Part shown: positions 17,357 to 27,141 of the stretch, in pieces
How positions within the stretch are numbered: the stretch's first letter is position 1
Layout of the letters: every line of letters begins with the position of its first letter
NCBI GenBank assembly: GCA_000687695.1
Contig: JHWZ01000011.1
Location: 28,219-92,218, forward strand
Reading direction: 5' to 3'
DNA length: 64,000 bases
DNA from: Lachnospiraceae bacterium P6B14
GTDB taxonomy: Bacteria > Bacillota > Clostridia > Lachnospirales > Lachnospiraceae
Notes under the pieces: generated by a model
Databases searched by the model: none
The model's input: only the letters and a program-made list of their open reading frames with translations
What the model was told of the DNA's origin: nothing
Position numbers and translations under genes: made by a program

Positions 17357-18474
17357 GAGCGATAGGTATTATCCTGGCAGGAGGAAACTCCAGCCGAATG
17401 AAAGAGCTTACGAGAAACAGAGCTGCTGCGGCGCTACCCATTGCAGGAGCGTACCGTAGTATCGACTTTGCTTTGAGCAGCATGTCGAACTCGCATATCA
17501 ACAAGGTGGCCGTGATCACACAGTACAACTCGAAGTCACTTACAGAGCACTTGAATTCGTCCAAGTGGTGGGACTTCGGTCGTAAGCAGGGAGGACTTTT
17601 TGTCTTCACACCGACGCAGACACAGGGAAATAATTATTGGTACAGAGGTACGGCGGACGCGATCGCACAGAACGTGGACTTCCTGAAAACCTCACATGAG
17701 CCCTATGTGATCATCGCGAACGGTGACTGCGTGTACAAGATGGATATGAACAGGCTTTTAGAGTATCATATCGAAAAGAACGCGGACATCACCATTGTAA
17801 CAAAGGACTTGGGCGAAGTGGACGATCCCAGCCGCTTCGGTGTTGTTTCGGTTGACCCGAGTGGAATGATCACCGAATTTGAGGAGAAGCCTCTGGTGAC
17901 ATCCAAGACTCTTGTATCCACGGGTATTTATGTTGTACGTCGCCGCCAGCTGATCGAGATGATCGAGCGTGCGGGAGCTGAAGACGGATTTGATTTGGTG
18001 AAGGATATATTTATCCGCTATAAGGGATTGAAAAAAATATACTCGTACCCGATGGATTCTTACTGGAGCAACATAACAACAGTGGATTCCTACTACAAGA
18101 CGAATATGGATTTCCTGAACAAGGATATTCGTCGTTACTTCTTCAATGAATACCCGGCAGTAATGTCGAAGATCGACGACCTTCCGCCGGCGAAGTTCAA
18201 CGCCGGATCAAACGTGAAGAATAGCTTGATTGCCAGTGGATGTATCATAAACGGAGAGGTATCGAATTCCATATTGTTTAAGGAGGTCTATGTAGGAAAC
18301 AATTCAGTGATCCGCAATTCCATCATACTTAATGATGTGTATATTGGGGACAATGCCTACATTGAGAATTGCATAGTTGAAAGCCATGACACTATTAGCG
18401 CAAACGCCAACTATACAGGCACTCCGGACAACATCAATATTATCCTGGAGAAAAATGATCGCTACGTACTGTAA
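17353..18474 (+). CDS. glgD: Glucose-1-phosphate adenylyltransferase regulatory subunit
   Basis: Partner of GlgC in ADP-glucose synthesis; GlgD proteins are usually weakly active or inactive alone and raise GlgC activity. The N-terminal loop reads [19 protein letters not shown] rather than the catalytic GGxGSRL form, and the next block is [18 protein letters not shown], both GlgD signatures. The C-terminal part has hexapeptide-type repeats (ISNSI, VIRNSII). The 373-aa length is normal for GlgD. The start overlaps glgC by 4 bp, so translation is coupled. spoVG follows after 25 bp. Confidence 0.93.
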   Translation: MRAIGIILAGGNSSRMKELTRNRAAAALPIAGAYRSIDFALSSMSNSHINKVAVITQYNSKSLTEHLNSSKWWDFGRKQGGLFVFTPTQTQGNNYWYRGTADAIAQNVDFLKTSHEPYVIIANGDCVYKMDMNRLLEYHIEKNADITIVTKDLGEVDDPSRFGVVSVDPSGMITEFEEKPLVTSKTLVSTGIYVVRRRQLIEMIERAGAEDGFDLVKDIFIRYKGLKKIYSYPMDSYWSNITTVDSYYKTNMDFLNKDIRRYFFNEYPAVMSKIDDLPPAKFNAGSNVKNSLIASGCIINGEVSNSILFKEVYVGNNSVIRNSIILNDVYIGDNAYIENCIVESHDTISANANYTGTPDNINIILEKNDRYVL

Positions 18475-18499
18475 TGGTTAGACAGGAAGGGGACACAGT

Positions 18500-18799
18500 A
18501 TGCAGATAACGGATACCAGGATTCGTATGGTCACAAAAGAATCCAAAATGAAGGCAGTCGTATCTGTGACGTTTGACGATTGTTTCGTAGTTCACGACAT
18601 CAAAGTAATAGAGGGCGAGAAGGGTTTATTCATAGCCATGCCCAGTAAAAAGACACCGGATGGTGAATATCGGGACATCGCACATCCGATCAACAGTGAG
18701 ATGAGAAGTTGCCTGGAGAAAACAATCCTGGAGGTTTATAAGGAGGAACAGGCGCGCGCTCCTGTGGATGAAGGTGGCACGACTACTGAAGAGGCATAG
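18500..18799 (+). CDS. spoVG: SpoVG regulatory protein
   Basis: Small nucleic-acid-binding regulator (99 aa). In Bacillus it affects sporulation septation and in other Firmicutes cell-surface and virulence genes. The N-terminus [10 protein letters not shown] and the blocks [19 protein letters not shown] and [20 protein letters not shown] are highly characteristic. The acidic tail after about residue 85 is variable in the family. GGAAGGGG precedes the ATG. It is probably the last gene of the glgC-glgD-spoVG transcript, which ends at the hairpin at 18813. Presence does not prove the organism sporulates. Confidence 0.95.
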   Translation: MQITDTRIRMVTKESKMKAVVSVTFDDCFVVHDIKVIEGEKGLFIAMPSKKTPDGEYRDIAHPINSEMRSCLEKTILEVYKEEQARAPVDEGGTTTEEA

Positions 18800-18812
18800 T
18801 TAATGCATTATT

Positions 18813-18855
18813 ACTACCCGGTCAGAGACGGAGGCTGACCGGGTAGTTTATCATT
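18813..18855 (+). terminator. Terminator after spoVG
   Basis: ACTACCCGGTCAG (18813-18825) pairs fully with CTGACCGGGTAGT (18835-18847) around a 9-base loop, followed by TTATCATTTT. The 13-bp stem is strong and the T-tract moderate. Confidence 0.75.
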
Positions 18856-18877
18856 TTACGAAGGGAACAGTTTACAA

Positions 18878-19447
18878 ATGTTTATGATAGTGGGGCTTGG
18901 CAACCCCGGTACAAAGTATGCCGCAACCAGACATAATATCGGATTTGATATGATCACCTATCTCTGTGATAAGTATGATATCAGATTAAAAAATAAGGAA
19001 GGTTTTGCTCTCACGGGAAAAGGAAACATCGAGGGTCAGACCGTCCTTTTAGTGCAGCCTCAAACCTATATGAATGAGAGCGGAAAAAGTGTCCGCGCAC
19101 TGAAGGATTATTATAAAATAGAAGACGACGACATATTGATAATATGTGATGATATAAATCTCGACGTCGGTACCATCCGCGTCAGAGCAAAAGGAAGCGC
19201 CGGAGGTCATAACGGCTTAAAAAGCATCATTGCGCATCTCGCCACAGATCAGTTCGCCCGCTTGCGAATCGGCGTCGGCGACCGCACCCGCGGCGATCTC
19301 GTCCACCACGTCCTTGGACAGTTTTCAAAAGAAGACGACGCCAAGTTCCGCGACATCTTTGATCTGTGTGATAAGGCAGTAACCGCCTATCTGACCGAGT
19401 CAATAGACAAAGCCATGAACGCTGTTAACGGAGTAACAGTGCAATAG
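18878..19447 (+). CDS. pth: Peptidyl-tRNA hydrolase
   Basis: Recycles tRNA by cleaving peptidyl-tRNA dropped from stalled ribosomes; essential in most bacteria. The 189-aa length and the motifs MIVGLGNPGTKYAATRHNIG (with the catalytic His), QPQTYMNESGKS and IICDDINLDVGTIRVRAKGS followed by AGGHNGLKSI are those of the bacterial Pth family. It precedes mfd as in many Firmicutes, but a 143-bp gap with a long compound hairpin separates them here. A terminator lies upstream, so a promoter must lie in 18848-18877 or read-through occurs; none is clear. Confidence 0.95.
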   Translation: MFMIVGLGNPGTKYAATRHNIGFDMITYLCDKYDIRLKNKEGFALTGKGNIEGQTVLLVQPQTYMNESGKSVRALKDYYKIEDDDILIICDDINLDVGTIRVRAKGSAGGHNGLKSIIAHLATDQFARLRIGVGDRTRGDLVHHVLGQFSKEDDAKFRDIFDLCDKAVTAYLTESIDKAMNAVNGVTVQ

Positions 19448-19525
19448 CGCTCGCGCTTGGCCGTAACAGTTTTCTCGGTGCCGGATAAAGGCACCTCGAT
19501 AAACTGTTACTCCGCAGCGAGCGCT
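19446..19525. repeat. Long compound palindrome between pth and mfd
   Basis: Three nested perfect arms: AGCGCTCGC/GCGAGCGCT (19446-19454 with 19517-19525), GTAACAGTTT/AAACTGTTAC (19463-19472 with 19501-19510) and GGTGCC/GGCACC (19477-19482 with 19490-19495). The outer arm overlaps the pth stop codon. There is no T-tract after it, so it is not a plain terminator; it looks like a REP-type palindromic element or an mRNA-processing/stability structure. Confidence 0.7.
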
Positions 19526-19550
19526 TATAACTTCTGCAGTAGCATAAACA

Positions 19551-19578
19551 GGGAGGAGCAAATAACAGCGCTCCTCCC
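19551..19578 (+). promoter_or_regulatory. Hairpin just upstream of the mfd ribosome site
   Basis: GGGAGGAGC (19551-19559) pairs perfectly with GCTCCTCCC (19570-19578). The mfd ribosome site GGAAGGA begins at the next base (19579). The left arm itself looks like a Shine-Dalgarno sequence, so the fold may hide or present ribosome-binding sequence. Function is inference. Confidence 0.45.
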
Positions 19579-19590
19579 GGAAGGATAGAC

Positions 19591-22500
19591 ATGGAAACTA
19601 TACTTGCACCTTTACGGGAAATAGAGGACTTCGCTAGCTGCGAAAACGCTATTGCGAAAGCAGACACACCGGTCGCGATGACCGGCTGTTCAGATACGCA
19701 AAAAGCACAACTCATCGCCGCTCTTATGAAAAAGAGCGATTATCGCCTCGTGATCACCCATGACGAGATCCGCGCCCGCGAGCTGATCGAGGATCTCCGC
19801 ATGTACGATCGCGAGGTTATGTATTATCCGGCAAAGGATTTGATATTCTTCAGTGCGGATGTCCACGGACAGGCTATCACCAGAGAGCGACTGGCCGTGA
19901 TCCGCAGGCTGCAGACCGGCACGCCCACGACCATCGTTACAACAGTTGACGGAGGAATGGATGCGTGCCTGCCTTATACTTATTATAAAAAGCACGAGAT
20001 AGTTTTAAAGCAGGGAGATCATATCGACCTGACCGGGCTGTCCGATCTTTTGGTCGAGATGGGCTACGAAAACGTCGGACAGGTAGAGGGTGAAGGAGAG
20101 TTTTGTATCAGAGGCGGAATCCTCGATATCTATCCCGAGACGGAGGAGACAGCTTATCGTATCGATCTGTGGGATGATGAGATCGACAGCATCAGAAGTA
20201 TGGATGTCGAGAGTCAGAGATCGATAGAGAATCACGAAAGCGTCCGTATCACTCCGGCATCAGAGATGATGCTGTCAGCAGACGTCTCCGAGGAAGGCTT
20301 AAAGAATATACGGAGCGAGTGCAAAAAGAGAGTCGACGCGTTCAAAAAGGAAGGCAAGGACGAGGCGGCCACGAGATTGTCTCAGACGATAGAATCTTTT
20401 TTGGATGCGTATGAAGCCTATCACGGGATGGTGAATCTCGAGAGCTATATAAGATACTTTTCTGTCGACGAGCCCGTGTCATTTTTTGATTACTTTTGGG
20501 ATCTCGACACGATAGTTTACATCGATGAGCCGACCAGAGTAAAGGAAAAGGCCGGAGCTGTTGAGACCGAGTTCGTCGAAGCCATGAAGATGAGACTCGA
20601 GCAGGGCTATATCCTTCCGAAGCAGGCGCAGATCCTATACACCGCGAAGGAGGCACTCTCAAAACTGAAGAGATACAGGACCCTTCTTATGTCAGCGCTC
20701 GATCACTCGGAAAAAGCCTTCGACGTCAAGCATATCTATCGTCTTCACATCCAGGGAGGAAGCGCGTATAACGGCGATTTCTCGATGCTGACAGCTGACC
20801 TGAAAAGATATGTAAAGGGCAAATACAGAGTACTGATCCTCACGGCATCCGAGACCAGAGGAAAAAGACTCGTAGACAATCTGGCTGATTATGACATCAT
20901 ATCATTTTATGACGGCACGATGAATCATGAGCTTTTGCCGGGCGAGGTGATGGTATCGAAGGGAAATCTCAGAAGAGGCTTCGAGTATCCGGATCAGAGA
21001 TTCGTTGTGCTCTCGGAGAGTGATATCTTCGGGGCGAGACGGAAGAAAAAGAGAAAGAAAAGATATGACGGAGCGTCCATTCACACCTTCAACGATCTGA
21101 AGATCGGAGACTACGTGGTGCATGAGGCGCACGGACTCGGAATATATCAGGGAATCGAAAAAATAGAGACCGGCCAGGTGATAAAGGATTATCTGAAGGT
21201 GTCATATGCTGCGGGCAGTACGCTCTATGTGCCTGCGACGTCTCTGGAGCTTTTGCAAAAATACGCCGGCGCGGATGCGAAACCGCCAAAGATCAACAAG
21301 CTCGGGACGAATGAATGGAAAAAGACAAAGTCCAGAGTCAAAAAGGCGGTCGAGGAGGTCGCCGAGGAGCTGGTGGAGCTGTACGCGAAGCGAAGAGAGA
21401 ACAGAGGGCATGCGTTTGAGACAGACACCATATGGCAGCGGGAGTTCGAGGAGATGTTCCCGTACGAGGAGACAGAGGATCAGCTCCGTGCCATCGAGGA
21501 TGTAAAATCAGATATGGAGAGTGACCGCATCATGGATCGTCTGATCTGCGGAGATGTCGGTTACGGAAAGACGGAGATCGCAATCCGAGCCGCGTTTAAG
21601 GCGGTTATGGATTCAAAGCAGGTTGCGGTGCTCGTACCGACAACCATACTTGCGAGTCAGCACTACTCGACATTTTTGGAGAGGATGAAGAAGTTCGGGG
21701 TAAACGTAGAGCTTTTGTGCAGACTGAAAACACCCGCAGAGCAGAGGCAGACCATCGCTGGTCTGAAAAAGGGAAGCGTCGATGTTGTGATCGGAACGCA
21801 CAAGCTTCTCGGAAAAAGTGTCGAGTTCAAAAACCTCGGCCTCCTTGTGATAGACGAGGAGCAGAGGTTCGGCGTGAAGCACAAGGAAAAGCTGAAACTT
21901 CTCAAGGATACGGTGGATGTGCTGACGCTGACGGCGACTCCGATACCGAGGACGCTGCATATGAGTCTGGTCGGGATCAGAGACATGAGTGTTTTAGCCG
22001 AGCCGCCGGAGGATCGAATGCCGATCCAGACCTTCGTCATGGAGAGGAGCGACGAGATAGTCCGAGAGGCGATCATCAGGGAGATCGGGCGTGGCGGCCA
22101 GGTTTACTATATTTACAACAGAGTTAATAATATAGATTATATCTCAGGCAGTATCCAGAAACTCGTACCGGAGGCAACGGTGTCATATGCTCACGGACAG
22201 ATGTCGGAGAGAGAGCTCGAAGATACGATGTATCGTTTCATCGAGGGAGATATAGATGTTTTGGTCGCGACCACGATAGTGGAGAGCGGTCTGGATATTC
22301 CGAACGTAAACACGATCATAGTTGAGGACGCGGACAGACTCGGGCTGTCACAGCTGTATCAGCTCCGAGGCAGGGTCGGCAGGAGCGGCAGGGCTGCCTA
22401 TGCATTTTTGATGTACAGGAGGGACAAACTTCTCAGAGAGGTAGCGGAAAAAAGACTGGCTGCCATCAGAGAGTTCACCGAGCTGGGCTCGGGCTTCCGT

Positions 22501-23130
22501 ATATCCATGAGGGATCTGGAGTTAAGAGGTGCCGGAAACCTTCTGGGCACAGGGCAGCACGGTCATATGGCTGCCGTGGGCTATGACATGTACTGCAAAA
22601 TGCTCGAAAAAGCGGTAAGAAGACTGAAGGGAGAGTCGCTTCCGGTAGAGGATTATGAGACAACGGTTGAGATTAAGGTTGACGCATTCATTCCTGTAGG
22701 GTATATTAAGAATGAGTTCCAAAAGCTGGATGTATATAAACGTATAGCTGAGGTTGAGACGGACGCAGAGGCTACCGATATGAAGGAGGAGCTCGCGGAT
22801 CGTTTCGGGGAGATCCCGAAGAGTGTGGAAAACCTCATACGGATCGTGCTTATCAAGGCGAGAGCTCACAGGGTATTTGTGACGAGCCTGGAGGAGGACG
22901 GGGATGAGCTTAAGGCTGTTCTGTATCCCGAGGCAAAGATCGATCCGATGAAGATACCTGCCCTGATAAAAAAGGCGAAGGGGAAGCTTCTATTCGAACC
23001 CGAGCGCACGGTTTTGAGACAAGGCAAGGAGGTCAGACTGGATCCGTATTTCCACTCGAGAATGGATGAGGATGCTCTGTCTGAGGCAGATTGGATTTTG
23101 GGGCAATTGGAACAATTAGCAGAAGATTAG
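19591..23130 (+). CDS. mfd: Transcription-repair coupling factor
   Basis: DNA translocase that removes RNA polymerase stalled at DNA damage and recruits UvrA. The 1179-aa length matches Mfd. Order: UvrB-like N-terminal module (about 1-350); an RNA-polymerase-interaction domain starting near the KIGDYVVHEAHGLGIYQGIE motif (about 505); RecG-like helicase motor with Walker A DVGYGKTEIA (about 655), DEEQRFGVKHKEKL and LTLTATPIPRTL; and the TRG-type region with VATTIVESGLDIPNVNT and GRVGRSGRAAYAFL; then the C-terminal TRCF domain. All key helicase motifs are intact. The lipoprotein gene follows 27 bp later. Confidence 0.97.
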   Translation: METILAPLREIEDFASCENAIAKADTPVAMTGCSDTQKAQLIAALMKKSDYRLVITHDEIRARELIEDLRMYDREVMYYPAKDLIFFSADVHGQAITRERLAVIRRLQTGTPTTIVTTVDGGMDACLPYTYYKKHEIVLKQGDHIDLTGLSDLLVEMGYENVGQVEGEGEFCIRGGILDIYPETEETAYRIDLWDDEIDSIRSMDVESQRSIENHESVRITPASEMMLSADVSEEGLKNIRSECKKRVDAFKKEGKDEAATRLSQTIESFLDAYEAYHGMVNLESYIRYFSVDEPVSFFDYFWDLDTIVYIDEPTRVKEKAGAVETEFVEAMKMRLEQGYILPKQAQILYTAKEALSKLKRYRTLLMSALDHSEKAFDVKHIYRLHIQGGSAYNGDFSMLTADLKRYVKGKYRVLILTASETRGKRLVDNLADYDIISFYDGTMNHELLPGEVMVSKGNLRRGFEYPDQRFVVLSESDIFGARRKKKRKKRYDGASIHTFNDLKIGDYVVHEAHGLGIYQGIEKIETGQVIKDYLKVSYAAGSTLYVPATSLELLQKYAGADAKPPKINKLGTNEWKKTKSRVKKAVEEVAEELVELYAKRRENRGHAFETDTIWQREFEEMFPYEETEDQLRAIEDVKSDMESDRIMDRLICGDVGYGKTEIAIRAAFKAVMDSKQVAVLVPTTILASQHYSTFLERMKKFGVNVELLCRLKTPAEQRQTIAGLKKGSVDVVIGTHKLLGKSVEFKNLGLLVIDEEQRFGVKHKEKLKLLKDTVDVLTLTATPIPRTLHMSLVGIRDMSVLAEPPEDRMPIQTFVMERSDEIVREAIIREIGRGGQVYYIYNRVNNIDYISGSIQKLVPEATVSYAHGQMSERELEDTMYRFIEGDIDVLVATTIVESGLDIPNVNTIIVEDADRLGLSQLYQLRGRVGRSGRAAYAFLMYRRDKLLREVAEKRLAAIREFTELGSGFRISMRDLELRGAGNLLGTGQHGHMAAVGYDMYCKMLEKAVRRLKGESLPVEDYETTVEIKVDAFIPVGYIKNEFQKLDVYKRIAEVETDAEATDMKEELADRFGEIPKSVENLIRIVLIKARAHRVFVTSLEEDGDELKAVLYPEAKIDPMKIPALIKKAKGKLLFEPERTVLRQGKEVRLDPYFHSRMDEDALSEADWILGQLEQLAED

Positions 23131-23157
23131 AACATAAAAAGAGAGGAACACGATATT

Positions 23158-24183
23158 ATGATAAGGGCAAAAAGGAAGATAAGAACACTTATTTCTGTTC
23201 TCATGCTACTTTTTATGGTCACAAACATCGTAGGTTGTGGCGCTGATGAGCAGGAGAAATCTGATCAGACGACCAAAGAGGAACAGGCCGAAAAGGATGC
23301 CGCACAGGAGCATGAAAAGGCTGTCAAGGTCGAAGACGGAACCATGAGTGAGAACTCAACAGTCATCGCCGTGGGTCAGACTCCGGTAACCTACGGTGAG
23401 TACAAAATGTACTATTATTTCATGAAGAATCAGTATGATGAGCTTCTCGGTGACCAGGTGTGGAAGCAGAGCTCAACGAGCGACAAGACTATAGGTCAGG
23501 AGGCTATCGAGGATGTTCTGAGAATGATCATCCAGGTCAAAGTGATCTGCAAGGAGGCAGAGGTTTTGGGTATCACTTTGGAGGCTGATGAAAAAGAGGA
23601 TGCCGACTATAACGCGCAAAAGCTCTGCGACAGTCTCGATGAAAAGATAAAGCAGGATGCCATGATCACCACACAGCAGATGATCACCATATTTGAGGAA
23701 AACCGTCTCGCCGAGAAGGTATACAATGTGACTACGGGAGCGTCGGATGTTATAGGCGAAGTAGGCGAGAGTACCGCGTACAGGGTTCTTCTTCTATATA
23801 AGAAGGCCGGTGACGACAGAGAAAAGACCAGACAGAGTGTAGAAAAGCTCCAGAAAAAAATAGCCTCATCGAACAAAAGCTTCTATGCTTATGCAAGACA
23901 GGAAAGCGATCTGGATGAGGTAGAGACTATCATAGGCTCACTTGACAGCAGAAAAAATCTGTGGATGCAGGTGACGGCGCTGAAAAACTTCGTCGTATCT
24001 CCTGTGGTTGAGGAGGAGGACGGTTTTTATATCGCTATGGTCGTAGAGAAACCGAATGAAGAGATAAATACCGAATACAGAAACAGTGTTGTAACCCAAA
24101 AACAGACAGAGGCCTTTCAGAAGTCCTATGAGGAATGGGCAAAGAGATATGACGTGGATGTCAGCGAGTCGCTGCTCTCTTAA
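23158..24183 (+). CDS. SurA/PrsA-like lipoprotein
   Basis: Predicted membrane-anchored lipoprotein on the outer face. The signal peptide ends in a lipobox with Cys27 (TNIVGCGAD). The body resembles the SurA_N/PrsA chaperone N-terminal domain (TPVTYGEYKMYYYFMKNQYD, then helical segments), a fold that holds unfolded exported proteins. I see no clear parvulin rotamase domain, so it may be a chaperone without prolyl-isomerase activity. The gene order mfd-prsA-like is common in Lachnospiraceae. Its stop overlaps the end of malQ on the other strand by 4 bp. Family assignment moderate; enzymatic activity unproven. Confidence 0.72.
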   Translation: MIRAKRKIRTLISVLMLLFMVTNIVGCGADEQEKSDQTTKEEQAEKDAAQEHEKAVKVEDGTMSENSTVIAVGQTPVTYGEYKMYYYFMKNQYDELLGDQVWKQSSTSDKTIGQEAIEDVLRMIIQVKVICKEAEVLGITLEADEKEDADYNAQKLCDSLDEKIKQDAMITTQQMITIFEENRLAEKVYNVTTGASDVIGEVGESTAYRVLLLYKKAGDDREKTRQSVEKLQKKIASSNKSFYAYARQESDLDEVETIIGSLDSRKNLWMQVTALKNFVVSPVVEEEDGFYIAMVVEKPNEEINTEYRNSVVTQKQTEAFQKSYEEWAKRYDVDVSESLLS

Positions 24184-25667
24184 AGCCTGCCGTACAGACG
24201 GGTCATCGCATAAATCCTGGCTGCGAGCTTGTCTGTGAAGGCATCCTTTTTCATGCGCCACAGCCAGTTCGTTCCGATAGTGGAAGGAGTGTTGATGCGC
24301 GCATCCCCGCCCAAACACAGAAAGTCCTGCATAGGAATGATACAAAGATCGGAAACGCTCATCTCGGCGAGCTCAATCAGTCGCCAGGTGAGCTTTTTTC
24401 TTGAAGTAAATCTGCTCGCGCCGATGTAGCGCAGGGCAACATTTTTATCAGCGGCAGAAAGGGATTTCCACCAGCTGTAAGTAGTCTCGTTATCATGTGT
24501 CCCCGTGTAGACCACGGAGTTTCTCTCGTAATTGTGAGGCAGATAGTCGCTGTCCTCTCTCGTATCGAAAGCGAACTGCAGCACCTTCATCCCCGGGAAT
24601 CCGGAGTCGGAGAGCATGTTTCTCACGGAATCCGTCAGAAAACCGAGATCCTCGGCGATAACCTTAAAATCGCCCAGCTCACGCTTTGCCGCTCTGAAAA
24701 GATCGAGTCCCGGACCCGGAAGCCAGTCGCCGTTGCGCGCGGTCTTGTCACCGTAAGGCACGGCATAGTACTCGTCGAATCCTCTGAAGTGATCGATCCT
24801 GACGATATCATACCACTCGTACACATGACGGATCCTGCCGATCCACCACTCGTAGCCGGTCTCGCGATGCGTATCCCATTTATAAAGAGGGTTGCCCCAC
24901 AGCTGTCCGTCAGCACAAAAAGCGTCCGGAGGACAGCCTGCAACACGGTTCGGTAAACCTTTTTCATCGAAATCAAAAAGCTCCGGATGAGCCCATGTAT
25001 CCGCACTGTCCAAAGCGACATAGATCGGGATGTCTCCGATGATCTGGATGCCGTGTTCATTTGCATAAGTCTTGATGGATTTCCACTGTTTGAAAAACTC
25101 ATATTGCAGAAACTGATAGAACATAACCTCGTTCATCAGCTTGTTTCGGTATGTGACCATGGCTTCGGGATCGCGGTTTCTGATATCCTCGTCCCATTCG
25201 AGATAGCTTATACCACCGAGACTGTCCTTGATGGCCATAAAAAGAGCATAATCAGGTAACCAGTCAGAGTTCTCCTGAACAAAGGTGTTGTAGTTCGGAT
25301 CGGTCTCTATGGAGCTTTCGGCAAATGCCTTTCTGAGAAGATCAAAGCGCTTTTTGTAGATCAGATCATAGTGGATGACCTGGTGACCCATCCCGTCGGA
25401 GCTGTCCTCGCAGTCCTTTCTCGTGAGAAAGCCGTCCTTTATAAGCTCGGATAGGGATATAAAATAAGGATTGCCCGCAAAGGTGGAGAATGACTGATAC
25501 GGAGAGTCTCCAAAGCCGGTCGGACCCATAGGTAGAACCTGCCAAAAAGACTGTCCCGCTTTTTCGAGACAATCAATAAAGTCATATGCGGCCTGGTCAA
25601 AACAGCCGATCCCGTACTTGGAGGGAAGGCTGGCTACAGGCATCAATACTCCACTTTTTCGTTCCAT
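24180..25667 (-). CDS. malQ: 4-alpha-glucanotransferase (amylomaltase)
   Basis: Transfers alpha-1,4-glucan segments between malto-oligosaccharides in maltodextrin and glycogen use; GH77 family. The N-terminal GVLMPVASLPSKYGIGCFDQ, the DIPIYVALDSADTWAHPELF block, the IRIDHFRGFDEYYAVP motif carrying the catalytic Asp, AEDLGFLTDSV with the acid/base Glu, and YTGTHDNETTYSWW are all present. The 495-aa length is typical. The ATG lacks a close ribosome site (AAGGAG is 21 bases away), but no upstream in-frame start exists. Together with glgC-glgD this suggests glycogen turnover. It lies 37 bp after tmcAL. Confidence 0.95.
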   Translation of the reverse strand: MERKSGVLMPVASLPSKYGIGCFDQAAYDFIDCLEKAGQSFWQVLPMGPTGFGDSPYQSFSTFAGNPYFISLSELIKDGFLTRKDCEDSSDGMGHQVIHYDLIYKKRFDLLRKAFAESSIETDPNYNTFVQENSDWLPDYALFMAIKDSLGGISYLEWDEDIRNRDPEAMVTYRNKLMNEVMFYQFLQYEFFKQWKSIKTYANEHGIQIIGDIPIYVALDSADTWAHPELFDFDEKGLPNRVAGCPPDAFCADGQLWGNPLYKWDTHRETGYEWWIGRIRHVYEWYDIVRIDHFRGFDEYYAVPYGDKTARNGDWLPGPGLDLFRAAKRELGDFKVIAEDLGFLTDSVRNMLSDSGFPGMKVLQFAFDTREDSDYLPHNYERNSVVYTGTHDNETTYSWWKSLSAADKNVALRYIGASRFTSRKKLTWRLIELAEMSVSDLCIIPMQDFLCLGGDARINTPSTIGTNWLWRMKKDAFTDKLAARIYAMTRLYGRL

Positions 25668-25704
25668 TGTTTTATGCGCTTATGCGTACTCCTTTATAGT
25701 ATCT

Positions 25705-26967
25705 TTAAAACGCGTCGTAGGGTGAGATCTCACGATCTATAACCACAGGCGCCTGCTGATATTCATTTGGTATCGTGACACGATATTTTCTCTGGAATAC
25801 ATATCTGTACACATCAGCAGCGAACAGGTCTTCCTCGTAGAGATGTCTGGCTTTCTCCGACAACCTCGGGAGGTCGGCAGCCAGTCGTGTTACGATATGA
25901 AGTGTATCGTCGTCCTCGTAAATACCGGGCTCGTCTATACCGGCTCCTCTGAGCTCGCGGAGCAGGTGACCTGCTTTGGTATTGAGTCCGAGCAGATGCA
26001 GATACGGCATGGAGGTATCGGTCTCCGTGAGTCCCAGGCAGGACTGTAACAGACAACGCTTCAGTCTGCTCTCCGTAAATGCCTTTGTTTTTATTTTTGA
26101 AATAAGATCTGATGTACATGTAAAGCCGTCGAGTTCGTTTTTGATACGGCCGAATATATCGAGTGACAGATCCTTTGCCGAATCGATGACTTGATGGTGA
26201 TTTTTAAGGTCGCCTTCCTTTCTGATCATGTCTCTCAAAGAGTAGCAGATCAGATCCGAGAAGTCATCAAGCATAAGGTGAGGTGTGTTACTCGAGTGTA
26301 TACCTGCCCTGATGGCGGTCGATGAGGGATAACGTTTCAGTGAAGGATTGGTCGCGTCGCGGTAATCCTGTCCCTCTCTTAAAAGTGTCATCGGGATCAG
26401 CGGGCTTTTCATTTTTAACAGGGCGAGACAGTACTCTATTCCGAGGATGTTATTCGGCATCGAGAAAAACGGCTCGTCGATATCCGTATCACCGATGACG
26501 TTCATCAGTGCTCTCGCTCTGGCATCAGGATATGAAAGTCCCTCGCGCAGCCTCTCCTCGAGCATGGTCTGGAACTCGGTTCTTGATTTGTCCTCGCGGT
26601 CCAGAGTTTCTGCCACCTTCAAAAAGCTGTCGATGTCACCCTGCTCACTTCCGAAGCATACGTGCGTCACGAAGCCGAGCTCCGTGAGTGCTTTGATTCC
26701 ACCGTAGGCAAAATCTCCGGCGGAAGAAAGAGAGTAGCGTACAGGCAGCTCGAATACGAGATCCGCGCCTCCCTCCAGGGCGTCCTGGGTACGGGAGTAT
26801 TTGTCAAAAATAGCGGGCTCGCCTCTCTGAACAAAATCGCCGCTCAAGATAACTACCACGTAGTCAGCCTCGGCCATTTCCTTGGCGCGTCTTATCTGAT
26901 ACGCATGTCCCGAGTGAAAAGGATTGTACTCGGCTATGATACCGACAACATTCATGTTTTGCACCAT
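25705..26967 (-). CDS. tmcAL: tRNA(Met) cytidine acetate ligase
   Basis: Nucleotidyltransferase-fold enzyme that in Bacillus uses ATP and acetate to acetylate the wobble cytidine of elongator tRNA-Met. The N-terminal VVGIIAEYNPFHSGHAYQI has the HxGH motif of the family; the blocks VVILSGDFVQRGEPAIFDKY and GADLVFELPVRYSLSSAGDF are diagnostic of the YlbM/TmcAL family. The 420-aa length is normal. Start uncertain: ATG at 26967 or ATG at 26955, the second giving the usual N-terminus MNVVG. It is followed by malQ on the same strand. Confidence 0.93.
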   Translation of the reverse strand: MVQNMNVVGIIAEYNPFHSGHAYQIRRAKEMAEADYVVVILSGDFVQRGEPAIFDKYSRTQDALEGGADLVFELPVRYSLSSAGDFAYGGIKALTELGFVTHVCFGSEQGDIDSFLKVAETLDREDKSRTEFQTMLEERLREGLSYPDARARALMNVIGDTDIDEPFFSMPNNILGIEYCLALLKMKSPLIPMTLLREGQDYRDATNPSLKRYPSSTAIRAGIHSSNTPHLMLDDFSDLICYSLRDMIRKEGDLKNHHQVIDSAKDLSLDIFGRIKNELDGFTCTSDLISKIKTKAFTESRLKRCLLQSCLGLTETDTSMPYLHLLGLNTKAGHLLRELRGAGIDEPGIYEDDDTLHIVTRLAADLPRLSEKARHLYEEDLFAADVYRYVFQRKYRVTIPNEYQQAPVVIDREISPYDAF

Positions 26968-27075
26968 TCCAATCCGGGACTAAAACGCATTTGCGTCCTT
27001 ATCCCTATCTCCGATTAACAGCTTATCCTATTATATACGATTTTTGTGTATATGTCAAAAAACTTGAAAAAAATC

Positions 27076-27104
27076 TTGCGGATGAACCGGATAGGTGTTA
27101 TGAT
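27076..27104 (+). promoter_or_regulatory. Promoter of the PurF-like gene
   Basis: TTGCGG (27076-27081) and TATGAT (27099-27104) with a 17-bp spacer; the gene starts 38 bp after the -10. Confidence 0.55.
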
Positions 27105-27141
27105 TAGTATGCTGCGAATCATATTTTGAATGGAGGAAGAA

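Noticed and set aside
27130..27141. Start of the PurF-like protein four codons earlier
   Set aside because: That ATG overlaps the GGAGG ribosome site used for 27142, and it would not restore the missing cysteine.
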